Both the position numbers and the translations under genes were made by a program. A stretch of DNA of 38,696 nt from Gammaproteobacteria bacterium (GTDB lineage Bacteria > Pseudomonadota > Gammaproteobacteria > DSM-19610). The notes under the pieces are model-generated. The model made no database searches, was not told the DNA's origin, and worked only from the letters and a program-made list of their open reading frames with translations. Positions 1 to 9,257 of the stretch are shown here, piece after piece. Numbering within the stretch: position 1 is the first letter of the stretch; every line of letters begins with the position of its first letter. The DNA is taken from the NCBI GenBank assembly GCA_030621785.1, contig JAUXGZ010000012.1, forward strand, positions 1 through 38,696, given 5' to 3'.

Positions 1-2
1 AA

Positions 3-1061
3 CTGGAGTTGCTGGTATCCGGTCCGATGGGTTTCAACCTGTACGGGATGCTGGCGTTCGATACCCTGTTTATCTTTGATCCGTTCAGCTTCATTATCAG
101 TCTTGAAGCAACCCTGGCAATCAGGCAGGGCAGAAGTATCCTGTTTGGCATTCATTTCAGGGGTGTGTTGTCAGGGCCGACCCCCTGGCATGTCGAAGGA
201 TCCGTTACCTTTGGCCTGCTGTTTTTTGACGTTACTATTTCCTTTAGCGAGACCTGGGGCGACCCGCTGGTAGAGATTGCCGCGGAGACCGAGGATTTGC
301 TGGTTTTGCTGCGTAATGAACTGGACGACATAAGGAACTGGCGCTCCATTAGCTCGCAAACCCTGCACCAGGGGATAAGCAGAAAAGCACTCGATGTACT
401 GGATGAAGAGAAACTGCTTATTGAGCCGTTTGGCGAGCTTCAGTTCAGTCAGAGAACCATCCCGCTTGATTTTGAAATAAAGAAATACGGCAATAAACGC
501 CCATTGAACGACAGGAAATTCAGTATCTCGGAAGTCAGGGTAGGAACCCAACTGGAATCCAGCCGGAATCTGGAAGAATTATTTGCTCCGGCGAATTACA
601 CCGATTTGACGGAGCAGGAAAAACTGTCCAGAAAATCGTTTGAGAGATTTACCAGCGGTTTCAGCCTGACCGATACCGGAAAAATCCGCACTCCTGTGCC
701 TCATCTGGACCCGGTAGAACTGGATTATGAGCTTAACTATACGGAGGATGATAAACCACTGACCCTGGCTCTAGTCATGCCATTGAAGGTTTTCAGGCAG
801 GCATCCAGGTCAGCTGCTGTTTCCAGGTCCCCGCTCGGCTGGTCGCAATCCGGCAAGACGGCGCTGAATCGTATCGCGGGAGTGCAGTCGACCGATGGCG
901 GTTACACGATCGCCAATGTCAGCGATCTTAAGGAATATTCTGCTGAACTCCGTTTTTCCAGTCTGGCAGAAGTGAAAGCACAATTTAACAGTCTGATAGC
1001 GGAAAACCCGGATCTGGAAGAAGAAATCCAGATTGTTGAACGTTATGAACTAGCGAGCTAG
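3..1061 (+). CDS. DUF6603-like large protein, C-terminal fragment (5' end outside window)
   Basis: The reading frame is open to the left edge, so only the last ~353 residues are visible and no start can be chosen; the first possible TTG at 9 need not be real. The first ~100 residues are hydrophobic/beta-like and contain LSGPTPWHVEGSVTF followed by LLFFDVTISFSETWG, a pattern I recall from the C-terminal part of large DUF6603 proteins. The remainder is charged and mixed, without a catalytic motif I recognise. The stop at 1061 lies 7 nt before the next start, so it is probably the first visible member of the same operon as the three following genes. Function unknown; the DUF6603 assignment comes from remembered family pattern and is moderately sure. 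Confidence 0.7.
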   Translation: MELLVSGPMGFNLYGMLAFDTLFIFDPFSFIISLEATLAIRQGRSILFGIHFRGVLSGPTPWHVEGSVTFGLLFFDVTISFSETWGDPLVEIAAETEDLLVLLRNELDDIRNWRSISSQTLHQGISRKALDVLDEEKLLIEPFGELQFSQRTIPLDFEIKKYGNKRPLNDRKFSISEVRVGTQLESSRNLEELFAPANYTDLTEQEKLSRKSFERFTSGFSLTDTGKIRTPVPHLDPVELDYELNYTEDDKPLTLALVMPLKVFRQASRSAAVSRSPLGWSQSGKTALNRIAGVQSTDGGYTIANVSDLKEYSAELRFSSLAEVKAQFNSLIAENPDLEEEIQIVERYELAS

Positions 1062-1068
1062 ACAGATT

Positions 1069-4000
1069 ATGAGTTTTGGAAAATATCAGTTTTATTCATG
1101 GGCAAGGAGAGGTATCTCCAGCCAGATTATTGAAAAAGACAGCCTGGGAAAATCGGACGGCAATACTGACGAACGTGCCAGGATACCGATCAAGGTCACC
1201 CTCAACACCGGAGCGGCAGACAAAGGCAAGGAGTTTGCGCTGTTCGGGCCCGGAGATATTACCGGCATCAGCCAGAACATGATCATAAGAACAGAACCGG
1301 GCAATGGTATTGCAGATTTTGAACCAAATTATTTACCCTATATCGAATTTTACGACGAAGACTTTCCCTTTCGGTATACCCCGGCATCCCCGGCCGCGGC
1401 GGACAAACATCTGCGACCGTGGCTGGCATTGATTGTACTGAAAGAAAACGAGTTCCTGGACACAAAAAGAAGAGAGCCGCTGGCATCGATCCGGGTCATC
1501 AGCAAGGATGTTCTGCCGCCACAGGATCAATTGCATTTGTGGTGTCATATGCATTCCAACCTGCCCAATGAAGAGAGTGATTTCGAGGAATTTCTGGATA
1601 ATCTCGAGGAAGATGTAAAAACCGATCCTGACGGGGTTTACAGCCGCCTGCTTTGTCCCAGGAAGCTGGAGGCAAAAGCGCTGTACCACGCGTTTCTTGT
1701 GCCATCCTTTGAGACCGGAAGGCTGGCGGGACTGGGACAGTCAACTGCGGGTATCAAGGCACAGAAATCCTCTTTCTCCGGCGCGGATAGCGAGTTCCCG
1801 GTATATCACCGCTGGTATTTCCGCACCGGTCTGAATTTTGATTTTGAATACATGGTGAAATTGCTAAAGCCACGTCCCATGGATGAACGTGTTGGTGTCA
1901 GGGAAATGGATTGTTCCAGACCTGCCTTCATCCGCGCCGACCGGAATTCTGAAGTCAGGCCAACCAGGCCAAAGGTTCTCCTTCTGGAAGGCGCCTTGCT
2001 GGCCCCGGATGCAAAGAGACGCAATCTGGGTAGTGATTCCCAGCCGTTTTCCAGAGACATGGAAAAGCTGGTGAACCTGAACCGCTTGCAGCAGGAAAAT
2101 CCGGACGAGGATCCAGTCGTTTCGGTCCCGTACTATGGCATGTATCACGCCATGAGAAAAAACAGCCGGTTGTCAGGACGGCCGGCAGCAGCTCCCTTCG
2201 ATCCTTCGTCACGAAACTGGTACAACGAGCTAAACAGAGACCCTGTATGCCGGGTTCCTGCCGGATTTGGCAAGCGGGTCGTACAGGAAAACCAGGATAA
2301 ATTTATGGATCAGGCCTGGAAGCAACTCGGGGAAGTACTGGCTGCCAACAGAAAGATAAAACTGGCCCGGTTTGCCAGGGAAACGATGGGCAAGGTGTAC
2401 ACAAAGACCTTTGCCAAACAGGCCAGGGAGTCGTTTCTTGTCCTTTCCAGTTCGCTGGGTGGCCGGGTGCGGGATGGGGATGTGACTATCAGGACAACAT
2501 TAAAGAGCAGTGTGGTCGCCGATGCCAATTTCGATCCGGCGTTCAGACGTCTCACAAGAAACAATACTTCGATTATCCGGGGGCTTGACCAGAGGGGGGG
2601 GACTGGAAAGTTTTCCTTCAGCAAGATGATCAGACAGGAGAACAGCCCCAATGGATTAAGCACGGAGGTCAGCGAAAAATTCAGGCCGGTGACGGGTCTT
2701 GAAAATGTAACAGCTTTTGAACCACCGGCATCGGTTAACGATGTCAAGGTCTGGAGTAGCCAGTCCAATTTGCAGAAAGATTATGCATTCAACCTGCCCG
2801 GCTTTGCCGGTGGATTACCCAGTGTAACGTTATGGGGGAATGCCTTTCAGCCATCCATGATCGCCACCGTTGCGCTGCCTTCCGGCGGTGCTGCGGTTCC
2901 TGCGCCTGGTGTCGGAACTGCACGGCCGCCCGTCATGGCGCCAGCGCCGGTGCGTCCTCCTGCCCGTCCGGTGGCACGAAGAACTACCGCGACAGTAGCA
3001 AGGCCGACAGGCGCAGCTCCGATGTTGCCTCCGACCGCGGTGCTGCTACCGGTTGCGCCAGCGCCTGCGCCGGTTACGGCAGTCGAAGAGGTGGTGCTGG
3101 TCAATACGACACTGGCAGACCAGAAATTAACAACCCGACAACTTACTGCGCAGCTGAAAAAGGTATACCAGGAGGCTACCACTCGTTTCCAGTTTGAGAA
3201 CGCGGTAACTCCCACGCCGCCTGTGGAAGCCGAAATATTGAACGAAAAGATAAATAAAGTGATAAATCCGCAGTATTCCTACAAGCGCCTGATCGACGCG
3301 CGCTATCGCTTCCCTGCAGGGACACTGATGAAACCAAAAGAGGAGTTTCTTACCGCAATAGCGTACCCGGATATCCCGGTGCCAGCCTATAAATACCTGC
3401 TGGACATCGATAAGGAGTTTTTGTTGCCCAATCTGGAGCTGATCGAGAACAACACCTTATCCCTGTTGAAGACCAATCAGAAGTTTATCGAATCTTATCT
3501 CGTAGGACTGAACTATGAAATGGGTCGTGAGTTGCGCTGGCGTGAATATCCCACTGATATGCGGGGTAGCTATTTCAGGCAGTTCTGGGATGTCGGCGGG
3601 TTTGTTACCCCGGATACCACGCCGGAAGATGCCGATTCGCTGAAAGATATCAAACCGATCGACCGTTGGTCCAGGTCTGACCGGCTGGGAGTGCATAACG
3701 CCAGGGACCCGAATGCAGATACCGAGCAGCTGGTTTTTGTTATTCGCGGGGACCTGCTCAAAAAATACCCCAATACGGTTATTTATGCCCAGAAGGCCAT
3801 CAAAAACAAGCAGGATGGAAAGAAAGAGATTCGTACTGAATTTGACGCTGACGAGGATAAAAAGGAGATCAGGTTCCCCCTGTACCAGGCCGAAATAGCA
3901 CCGGATATCAAATTACTTGGCTTCGATCTGACCGTCAATGAAGCCACCGGCAAGGTAAAGACAAGCGGGTTTAACGATAAATTCGGCTGGTATTTTGTGA

Positions 4001-4347
4001 TTGCCGAGGTACCGGGTGAACCGCGGTTCGGTATGGACCTCACAGCTGCTATAAACACTCCTGGCGATCCGGACTGGAATGACCTGTCATGGAAGCACTT
4101 TAGTGACGGGCTTCAGTTTATACGTTCAGACATAAAACCAACGCTGGGTATACCTCCAGGGATAAAGGAGAAATGGGGGGCATCCTCTTCAGACATGGCG
4201 GCAATACTGCTCCAGAGACCGGTCATGGTCGCCATCCATGCTACCGAGATGCTGAACCGGAAGATCAGCAGCGAGTTATTCGTCGGGAAAGCAATAACAC
4301 TTCAGTCCCATCTATCGGGCATTAACAGGAAATTACTCGATTTATAA
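1069..4347 (+). CDS. Uncharacterised large protein (1092 aa) with Pro/Ala-rich linker
   Basis: Function not recognised. The ATG at 1069 follows the previous stop by 7 nt and the stop leaves 2 nt before the next start, so it is tightly co-transcribed. The N-terminal part has two conserved-looking stretches, YLPYIEFYDEDFPFRYTPA (about 88-106) and LRPWLALIVL (115-124). A middle region has PYYGMYHA (354-361) and, further on, AGFGKRVVQ. Residues about 602-675 are a low-complexity linker rich in Pro, Ala and Val, separating the N-terminal ~600 residues from a charged C-terminal ~400-residue domain. No signal peptide or transmembrane segment is evident. These motifs resemble those of unnamed proteins found in other bacteria next to homologues of the following two genes; this is recall, not a search result. 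Coding is certain; the role is not. Confidence 0.85.
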   Translation: MSFGKYQFYSWARRGISSQIIEKDSLGKSDGNTDERARIPIKVTLNTGAADKGKEFALFGPGDITGISQNMIIRTEPGNGIADFEPNYLPYIEFYDEDFPFRYTPASPAAADKHLRPWLALIVLKENEFLDTKRREPLASIRVISKDVLPPQDQLHLWCHMHSNLPNEESDFEEFLDNLEEDVKTDPDGVYSRLLCPRKLEAKALYHAFLVPSFETGRLAGLGQSTAGIKAQKSSFSGADSEFPVYHRWYFRTGLNFDFEYMVKLLKPRPMDERVGVREMDCSRPAFIRADRNSEVRPTRPKVLLLEGALLAPDAKRRNLGSDSQPFSRDMEKLVNLNRLQQENPDEDPVVSVPYYGMYHAMRKNSRLSGRPAAAPFDPSSRNWYNELNRDPVCRVPAGFGKRVVQENQDKFMDQAWKQLGEVLAANRKIKLARFARETMGKVYTKTFAKQARESFLVLSSSLGGRVRDGDVTIRTTLKSSVVADANFDPAFRRLTRNNTSIIRGLDQRGGTGKFSFSKMIRQENSPNGLSTEVSEKFRPVTGLENVTAFEPPASVNDVKVWSSQSNLQKDYAFNLPGFAGGLPSVTLWGNAFQPSMIATVALPSGGAAVPAPGVGTARPPVMAPAPVRPPARPVARRTTATVARPTGAAPMLPPTAVLLPVAPAPAPVTAVEEVVLVNTTLADQKLTTRQLTAQLKKVYQEATTRFQFENAVTPTPPVEAEILNEKINKVINPQYSYKRLIDARYRFPAGTLMKPKEEFLTAIAYPDIPVPAYKYLLDIDKEFLLPNLELIENNTLSLLKTNQKFIESYLVGLNYEMGRELRWREYPTDMRGSYFRQFWDVGGFVTPDTTPEDADSLKDIKPIDRWSRSDRLGVHNARDPNADTEQLVFVIRGDLLKKYPNTVIYAQKAIKNKQDGKKEIRTEFDADEDKKEIRFPLYQAEIAPDIKLLGFDLTVNEATGKVKTSGFNDKFGWYFVIAEVPGEPRFGMDLTAAINTPGDPDWNDLSWKHFSDGLQFIRSDIKPTLGIPPGIKEKWGASSSDMAAILLQRPVMVAIHATEMLNRKISSELFVGKAITLQSHLSGINRKLLDL

Positions 4348-4349
4348 TT

Positions 4350-7300
4350 ATGGCTACCTTCATAAAAAATCAGGAAAAGGTCCGGACAGAAAGGCAGACC
4401 CTGGCAAAGTCGGAGGCCCGTCTCTACGCAGCACGCCTGAAAGCCCAGCGTGAACAGAATCCGGACACACTCGCTGTGGTGCGGAGTAAACTGGCTGCCG
4501 CCCAACAATCGGTAGCAACCGCAAGGCTGCGACTGAAGAATGCTACTGAAGCACTTTCAACCGGGTCCAGGTATACCGATATTGCCCGTGAACTGGATGC
4601 GGAGTACCCGCTACTGTTACTGCCGGTTCGAATCGAAACGCGACTGGTTACTGTCGAAAGCCGGCAACAACTGTGGCTCCGGGTCTACCCGGATGATATT
4701 CACATCGAGAATTTTGAAGAAAAATTAACAAAGGCGGAAGTTAAAGCGGGACGAGCCTATTGGCGCTTACTACTACGTGCCAACCGGAATACCGTGGAAG
4801 ATCGCGAGGCTGTTAAAACGGAGATATGGAGAAAACTGGTTAAAAAATCCGGCGTGCAGCGGGCTTTATGGCTGGCCAGGCAGAGCATGCCGGTAAACTG
4901 GAAAGTCGACCTGGCGATCGACGATAATGCACTGGAATTTCCGCCTGCCGACGATGTCAAGACACACGACTGGACGCGTGCTCCCCAAACCAGACTGTTA
5001 CCGGATCGGTTCGTCGTACAGATTCATAACAAGCTACGCCGAGCCGGCGACCCGGCGCTGGCGCCAATTATAGGCAACCCCGTTCCCGACACGGTATTTA
5101 CCGGCCCTGATCCATTTCTTGCCGAAAGTGCGTTTAAAGTCAGCGGCAAGGCGATTGAGCTTGATGACAGCTTTTCCTGGACTACTGATTTTGAACAGGC
5201 GCTAAGGCAGGGGCTTGGATTCAAAATACCGCTAAAGGATGAATACCTGAATCATGGGAAGATTGATCGTATTACCGTGACGGGATTGATGGCCAGTGCA
5301 GATCCGCTGGAAAGCCGGAAGATCCTTGAAGAGCACATCCATGCCCAGCGGTTTTCCAGCAAGGGATTCAGTTTTTTGCCGCAGGGCAGCCAGACCAATA
5401 ATACGGGTAAATCAGACTCTGCATATACCCGGAATTATGATGACCTGCCGAAAGGTTATTATGACGGCAGTCTGTCAGGCGATATTGCCGATAAGCCCGA
5501 TTCGGATGGACACCGGTTTGCAAGTCTTCTGGGTATCGATCCCGGACTGTTTAATGATGTAAAGCATGCCGATAAACAGGAAGTGTCAGAAGCCCTGGCC
5601 ATGAATGCAGCACTGTATCCGGCAACCATTGGTTACTTTCTGTCAGTTCTGACCCGACCCGCGATCAGCGCGACAGCACAACCCGCTGTGAAAAAATACT
5701 TCCTTGAAAATGTTTCCGCAACGGGGGCGGTACCTGCGATCCGGGTAGGTGATCAACCATACGGGGTGCTTGTTACCAGTGATATCACGGTGTGGCGAGA
5801 AGCGAAAGTTTTCGATGCAAGACTGACCTTCATACTGCAAGCACTGCAGAAAAAGTGGAATTCAATGATGAAGTCCGGTGTCGCACAGGTTAACAAGAGT
5901 GGCGATGCGGCCGAAATTCTGCTGGAAATACTCGGCTTAAATGCCGGCTCGGTATCGTTCAGGCAGCGTATAGGGCACCTGCACGACTTCCTGCTGAGTG
6001 TAAGCAATCTCACCGGGCTTTCAGGCCAGCTGGCGACCAGACAGAATCTGATTGTAAAATCGATGAAGAGTCTCGGCTATACATTCAGCAGCTTTCCGTT
6101 TATCAGTAACCTTTCCTTTTACGACAAGAGTGAGCGAATTCACACCAATTACATGGTGGACCGGAAGAAGCCATCGAATAGCCGCTACCTGGATAAACTG
6201 GGTTCGGTGAAACTTAACTATATTGAGTGGCTGGAAACGGTAAGGAATATTTCTGATCTTGATAAACACCAACTGCCTGGCGGACAGTTGCCACGTTCGG
6301 TCCTGTGTCTGTTGTTACGGCATGCGCTTCTCAACGACCTTCAGAATGCTGCAAGGGGCATGTATAAAAAAGGTGGAGTTTCTTTTGAGGCTGGCGCATA
6401 CGAGAAGAGTCTGTATAACTTTGACAAGGAAGTGCAGGACCTGGGCAGTTGGGAAATGCTGTACGGTGCGCCAAAAAAGGTCGATGCAGTGAAATTCAAT
6501 ATTGATGCACCCATGGGGGATCACCTGCTGAAACTGAGGTCCGACAGTTCAGCAGTTGCAGCGCTTGCCGGGTATCGGAAAGCACTGAAGAAACTTGCTC
6601 CATTATCGACAGCGCGACTGCATCAGTGTCTGGCAGATCATATCGATTTGTGCTCGTATCGACTCGATGCCTGGCAAACGGGGCTTTTTTCCCGAAGATT
6701 GCAACAAAACCGGAGCAATAAGCAGGACGGACTGTACCTGGGGGCCTACGGCTGGGTAGAGGATCTGAAAATCGTGCCAAAAGAGGTCGTGAAAGTGCCG
6801 GCGGAATTGCAGCCTGAGGATTCGGCCCCGGTTTTTCATTCACCATCGAATGCCGGATTTGTGCACACACCATCACTCAATCACGCTACTGCAGCGGGTG
6901 TACTGCACTCGGGATACAGTCAACAGGCTTCCAGAAAGTCGCCGGGCACCTTCGCGGTCAACCTTTCGTCAGAGCGGGTGAGACGAGCCTTGTTCCTGTA
7001 TGAAGGTGTGCAGAATAACCAGTCTCTGGAAACTTTGCTGGGCTACCAGTTCGAGCGTGCGCTACATGACATTACCACCCGCAATCCGGAAAATAATCTG
7101 AATCAGTATATTCTTGCACTGCGCGACAAATTTCCGGTGGAACATGCCTCGATCCCGCAGCGTGGAACAGAAGCGCAGGAAGCGGCACCGGTCAACGCGG
7201 TGGTGAACGGCCTGAAAATTATAAATGCAGCAAAATCGAGTTTTAAATCGCTGAAAATAAAGGCTGGCCATCTGTCCCTCATTCTTGGTGAAATAGACCG

Positions 7301-9206
7301 TCTGGCAGACAGTCTGGATGCAATTGGTGACTTGCTAAGCTCGGAAACGGCCTATCAAATGGTGCAGGGGAAAACTGAACGGACTGCTGCGGTTCTCAAT
7401 AGCCTGAAAGACGCCGATCTTCCACCTGAGCTTGAGGTGTGTAAAACACCTCGTTCAACACATCTCAGTGTCACGAACAGAGTCTGTATACAATGCTCGA
7501 GTATGGAGTCCACGCGCCTGAACGCCGGCTGGAGTACGGATCCGACGCCCAGGGCGCTGCTTGAGCCGGGGCTGAATGCCTGGCTTTCCGGACAAATAGG
7601 CCGAGCGGACAGAATCGTATGCAGAGTCACTACTATTGACAGCAAAGGCGTGGAATCCAGTCCGGTAACCATTACGCTGGCCGACCTGGAGCTTCAACCC
7701 ATCGACCTGGTCTACTCGGCGGGAATCGATGTCCAGTCCGGCGCCAGGGAGCTGGAGCAGATGGTATACCGGCACTATACGGGGCTGGTGACCGTAGCAC
7801 CGGATGACCGGGTGCAGATCCGTTTTGATGTGCCGAATCTTGCCGCTAACAAGCGCAGCTATTCCGGGGTGCTTCCATTATTAAGATTACTGCATATTCT
7901 GATCACCACAGGGCATGCGGCCAGTGCAAGGGATTTCCTTCCACAGTCAAAAAAGAAAACCGCAGCAGCTGACGACCAGTCTGCCTGGGAAATCGATGAA
8001 CTGGTATTGCGTGCCGATGCTGTGACAGAGCAATTGAACTCCCGACTTCGCAAACTTGACAGCAAGTCACCGAACCAGAGGCAGCCGAAGAGCGAATCGA
8101 ACCCTGCCACGATAAAAGCGCTGTTTGAGCACTACTATTCAACCGGGAAGTCGGTCGAGGTATTCGATGCGATACGGTTAAGCAATTCCACGATTCGATC
8201 CCTGCTGTCGTTGCTGGAAAATGCACAGAAATTTGGTGTCAGGGCAGGTGTTCCGGAGAGTGTTGACAAGCGCAGTCAGACCAGCATTTCGACGTTGCTG
8301 CTGGCTGCCGCACACGTATGGGCCGAGTGTAATAGAAAGGTGGAGAATGCGTTCGCCAGGCAGAAGGAAGCCGCCCTGGAAGAGAAACCGGATCGGAAGG
8401 TCGGGTTATTGATTGAAGCGATTAAATCCGTGGTGGGCGATGATTTTCTGGTTCTGCCGAAATTCAGCTTCAGGAACCGGGGTGATATCAGGTCAACAAT
8501 CAGGGAAAACGGCAAACAGCTCCTGAAGTATGCCGCCGGAAAACAGCAAACCTCACCGAAGCTCGCGGTTGAGTCCTGGCTGGAATCGACTTCGCCCGTC
8601 AGGCCGGGTATGGCGCGGCTCGAACAGATTCGAATGATTTCTGAATTTTCAGGCGGAACAGAAATGCAGTTTGTCGCCGCGCAGATTCCCTACCGGGAAA
8701 ATGACAGCTGGCTGTCGGTGGAATTTCCCGAGCTCGACGAAAAGGGTGATCCGTTTGACATCGTCGATGACACAATATCCCTGTGTATACACGGGCTGGA
8801 GCCGAATAGGGTGTCCCGGCAACAGGCGATCCTGATCATCGATGAGTGGACCGAAGCTATACCTGGTGCGAAGGAAATTACCGGAATCTCCTACAACTAT
8901 AATCAGCCGAACAGCAGTGCGCCAAATTCACTGCTTCTGGCTGTCGAACCTACGAGGGCGAAACAATGGGACTGGGACGTTCTCACAGGGATTGTGGAAG
9001 ATACATTGAACCGGGCAAAGACGCGCGCGGTCGAGCCGGCCCACATACTGAAAGATCCGGAACTGAGCACGCTGAGTCCGATGACGGTGGCCGGTTTCGA
9101 TCTGCATAATTCCGGTGTGTCCCTGGATTATCTGATGGTGGATGACAATTTATTAAAACAGATGAAAGCCGGGAAATTTGAGCTGTACGGGGATTTTAGC
9201 GTATGA
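4350..9206 (+). CDS. Uncharacterised very large protein (1618 aa)
   Basis: Function not recognised. It begins with a highly charged, Ala/Lys/Arg-rich helical stretch (about residues 5-75) likely to form a coiled coil. LLLPVRIETRLVTVE follows at about 88-103, then RLLPDRFVVQ near 215, and VGDQPYGVL near 466, a 'QPYG' box I recall in large uncharacterised proteins of this type. The rest is a mixture of helical, charged and beta-like sequence with no recognisable enzyme motif, no signal peptide and no membrane helix. It starts 2 nt after the preceding stop, so translation is probably coupled. Its size and lack of export signals suggest a cytoplasmic structural or scaffold protein, but that is inference only. 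The single uninterrupted 4.9-kb frame makes coding certain. Confidence 0.85.
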   Translation: MATFIKNQEKVRTERQTLAKSEARLYAARLKAQREQNPDTLAVVRSKLAAAQQSVATARLRLKNATEALSTGSRYTDIARELDAEYPLLLLPVRIETRLVTVESRQQLWLRVYPDDIHIENFEEKLTKAEVKAGRAYWRLLLRANRNTVEDREAVKTEIWRKLVKKSGVQRALWLARQSMPVNWKVDLAIDDNALEFPPADDVKTHDWTRAPQTRLLPDRFVVQIHNKLRRAGDPALAPIIGNPVPDTVFTGPDPFLAESAFKVSGKAIELDDSFSWTTDFEQALRQGLGFKIPLKDEYLNHGKIDRITVTGLMASADPLESRKILEEHIHAQRFSSKGFSFLPQGSQTNNTGKSDSAYTRNYDDLPKGYYDGSLSGDIADKPDSDGHRFASLLGIDPGLFNDVKHADKQEVSEALAMNAALYPATIGYFLSVLTRPAISATAQPAVKKYFLENVSATGAVPAIRVGDQPYGVLVTSDITVWREAKVFDARLTFILQALQKKWNSMMKSGVAQVNKSGDAAEILLEILGLNAGSVSFRQRIGHLHDFLLSVSNLTGLSGQLATRQNLIVKSMKSLGYTFSSFPFISNLSFYDKSERIHTNYMVDRKKPSNSRYLDKLGSVKLNYIEWLETVRNISDLDKHQLPGGQLPRSVLCLLLRHALLNDLQNAARGMYKKGGVSFEAGAYEKSLYNFDKEVQDLGSWEMLYGAPKKVDAVKFNIDAPMGDHLLKLRSDSSAVAALAGYRKALKKLAPLSTARLHQCLADHIDLCSYRLDAWQTGLFSRRLQQNRSNKQDGLYLGAYGWVEDLKIVPKEVVKVPAELQPEDSAPVFHSPSNAGFVHTPSLNHATAAGVLHSGYSQQASRKSPGTFAVNLSSERVRRALFLYEGVQNNQSLETLLGYQFERALHDITTRNPENNLNQYILALRDKFPVEHASIPQRGTEAQEAAPVNAVVNGLKIINAAKSSFKSLKIKAGHLSLILGEIDRLADSLDAIGDLLSSETAYQMVQGKTERTAAVLNSLKDADLPPELEVCKTPRSTHLSVTNRVCIQCSSMESTRLNAGWSTDPTPRALLEPGLNAWLSGQIGRADRIVCRVTTIDSKGVESSPVTITLADLELQPIDLVYSAGIDVQSGARELEQMVYRHYTGLVTVAPDDRVQIRFDVPNLAANKRSYSGVLPLLRLLHILITTGHAASARDFLPQSKKKTAAADDQSAWEIDELVLRADAVTEQLNSRLRKLDSKSPNQRQPKSESNPATIKALFEHYYSTGKSVEVFDAIRLSNSTIRSLLSLLENAQKFGVRAGVPESVDKRSQTSISTLLLAAAHVWAECNRKVENAFARQKEAALEEKPDRKVGLLIEAIKSVVGDDFLVLPKFSFRNRGDIRSTIRENGKQLLKYAAGKQQTSPKLAVESWLESTSPVRPGMARLEQIRMISEFSGGTEMQFVAAQIPYRENDSWLSVEFPELDEKGDPFDIVDDTISLCIHGLEPNRVSRQQAILIIDEWTEAIPGAKEITGISYNYNQPNSSAPNSLLLAVEPTRAKQWDWDVLTGIVEDTLNRAKTRAVEPAHILKDPELSTLSPMTVAGFDLHNSGVSLDYLMVDDNLLKQMKAGKFELYGDFSV

Positions 9207-9257
9207 CAACAGCCCGTGAATAGTTGCGTGGAGATTAATAGTTAGAGGAATGAATCG

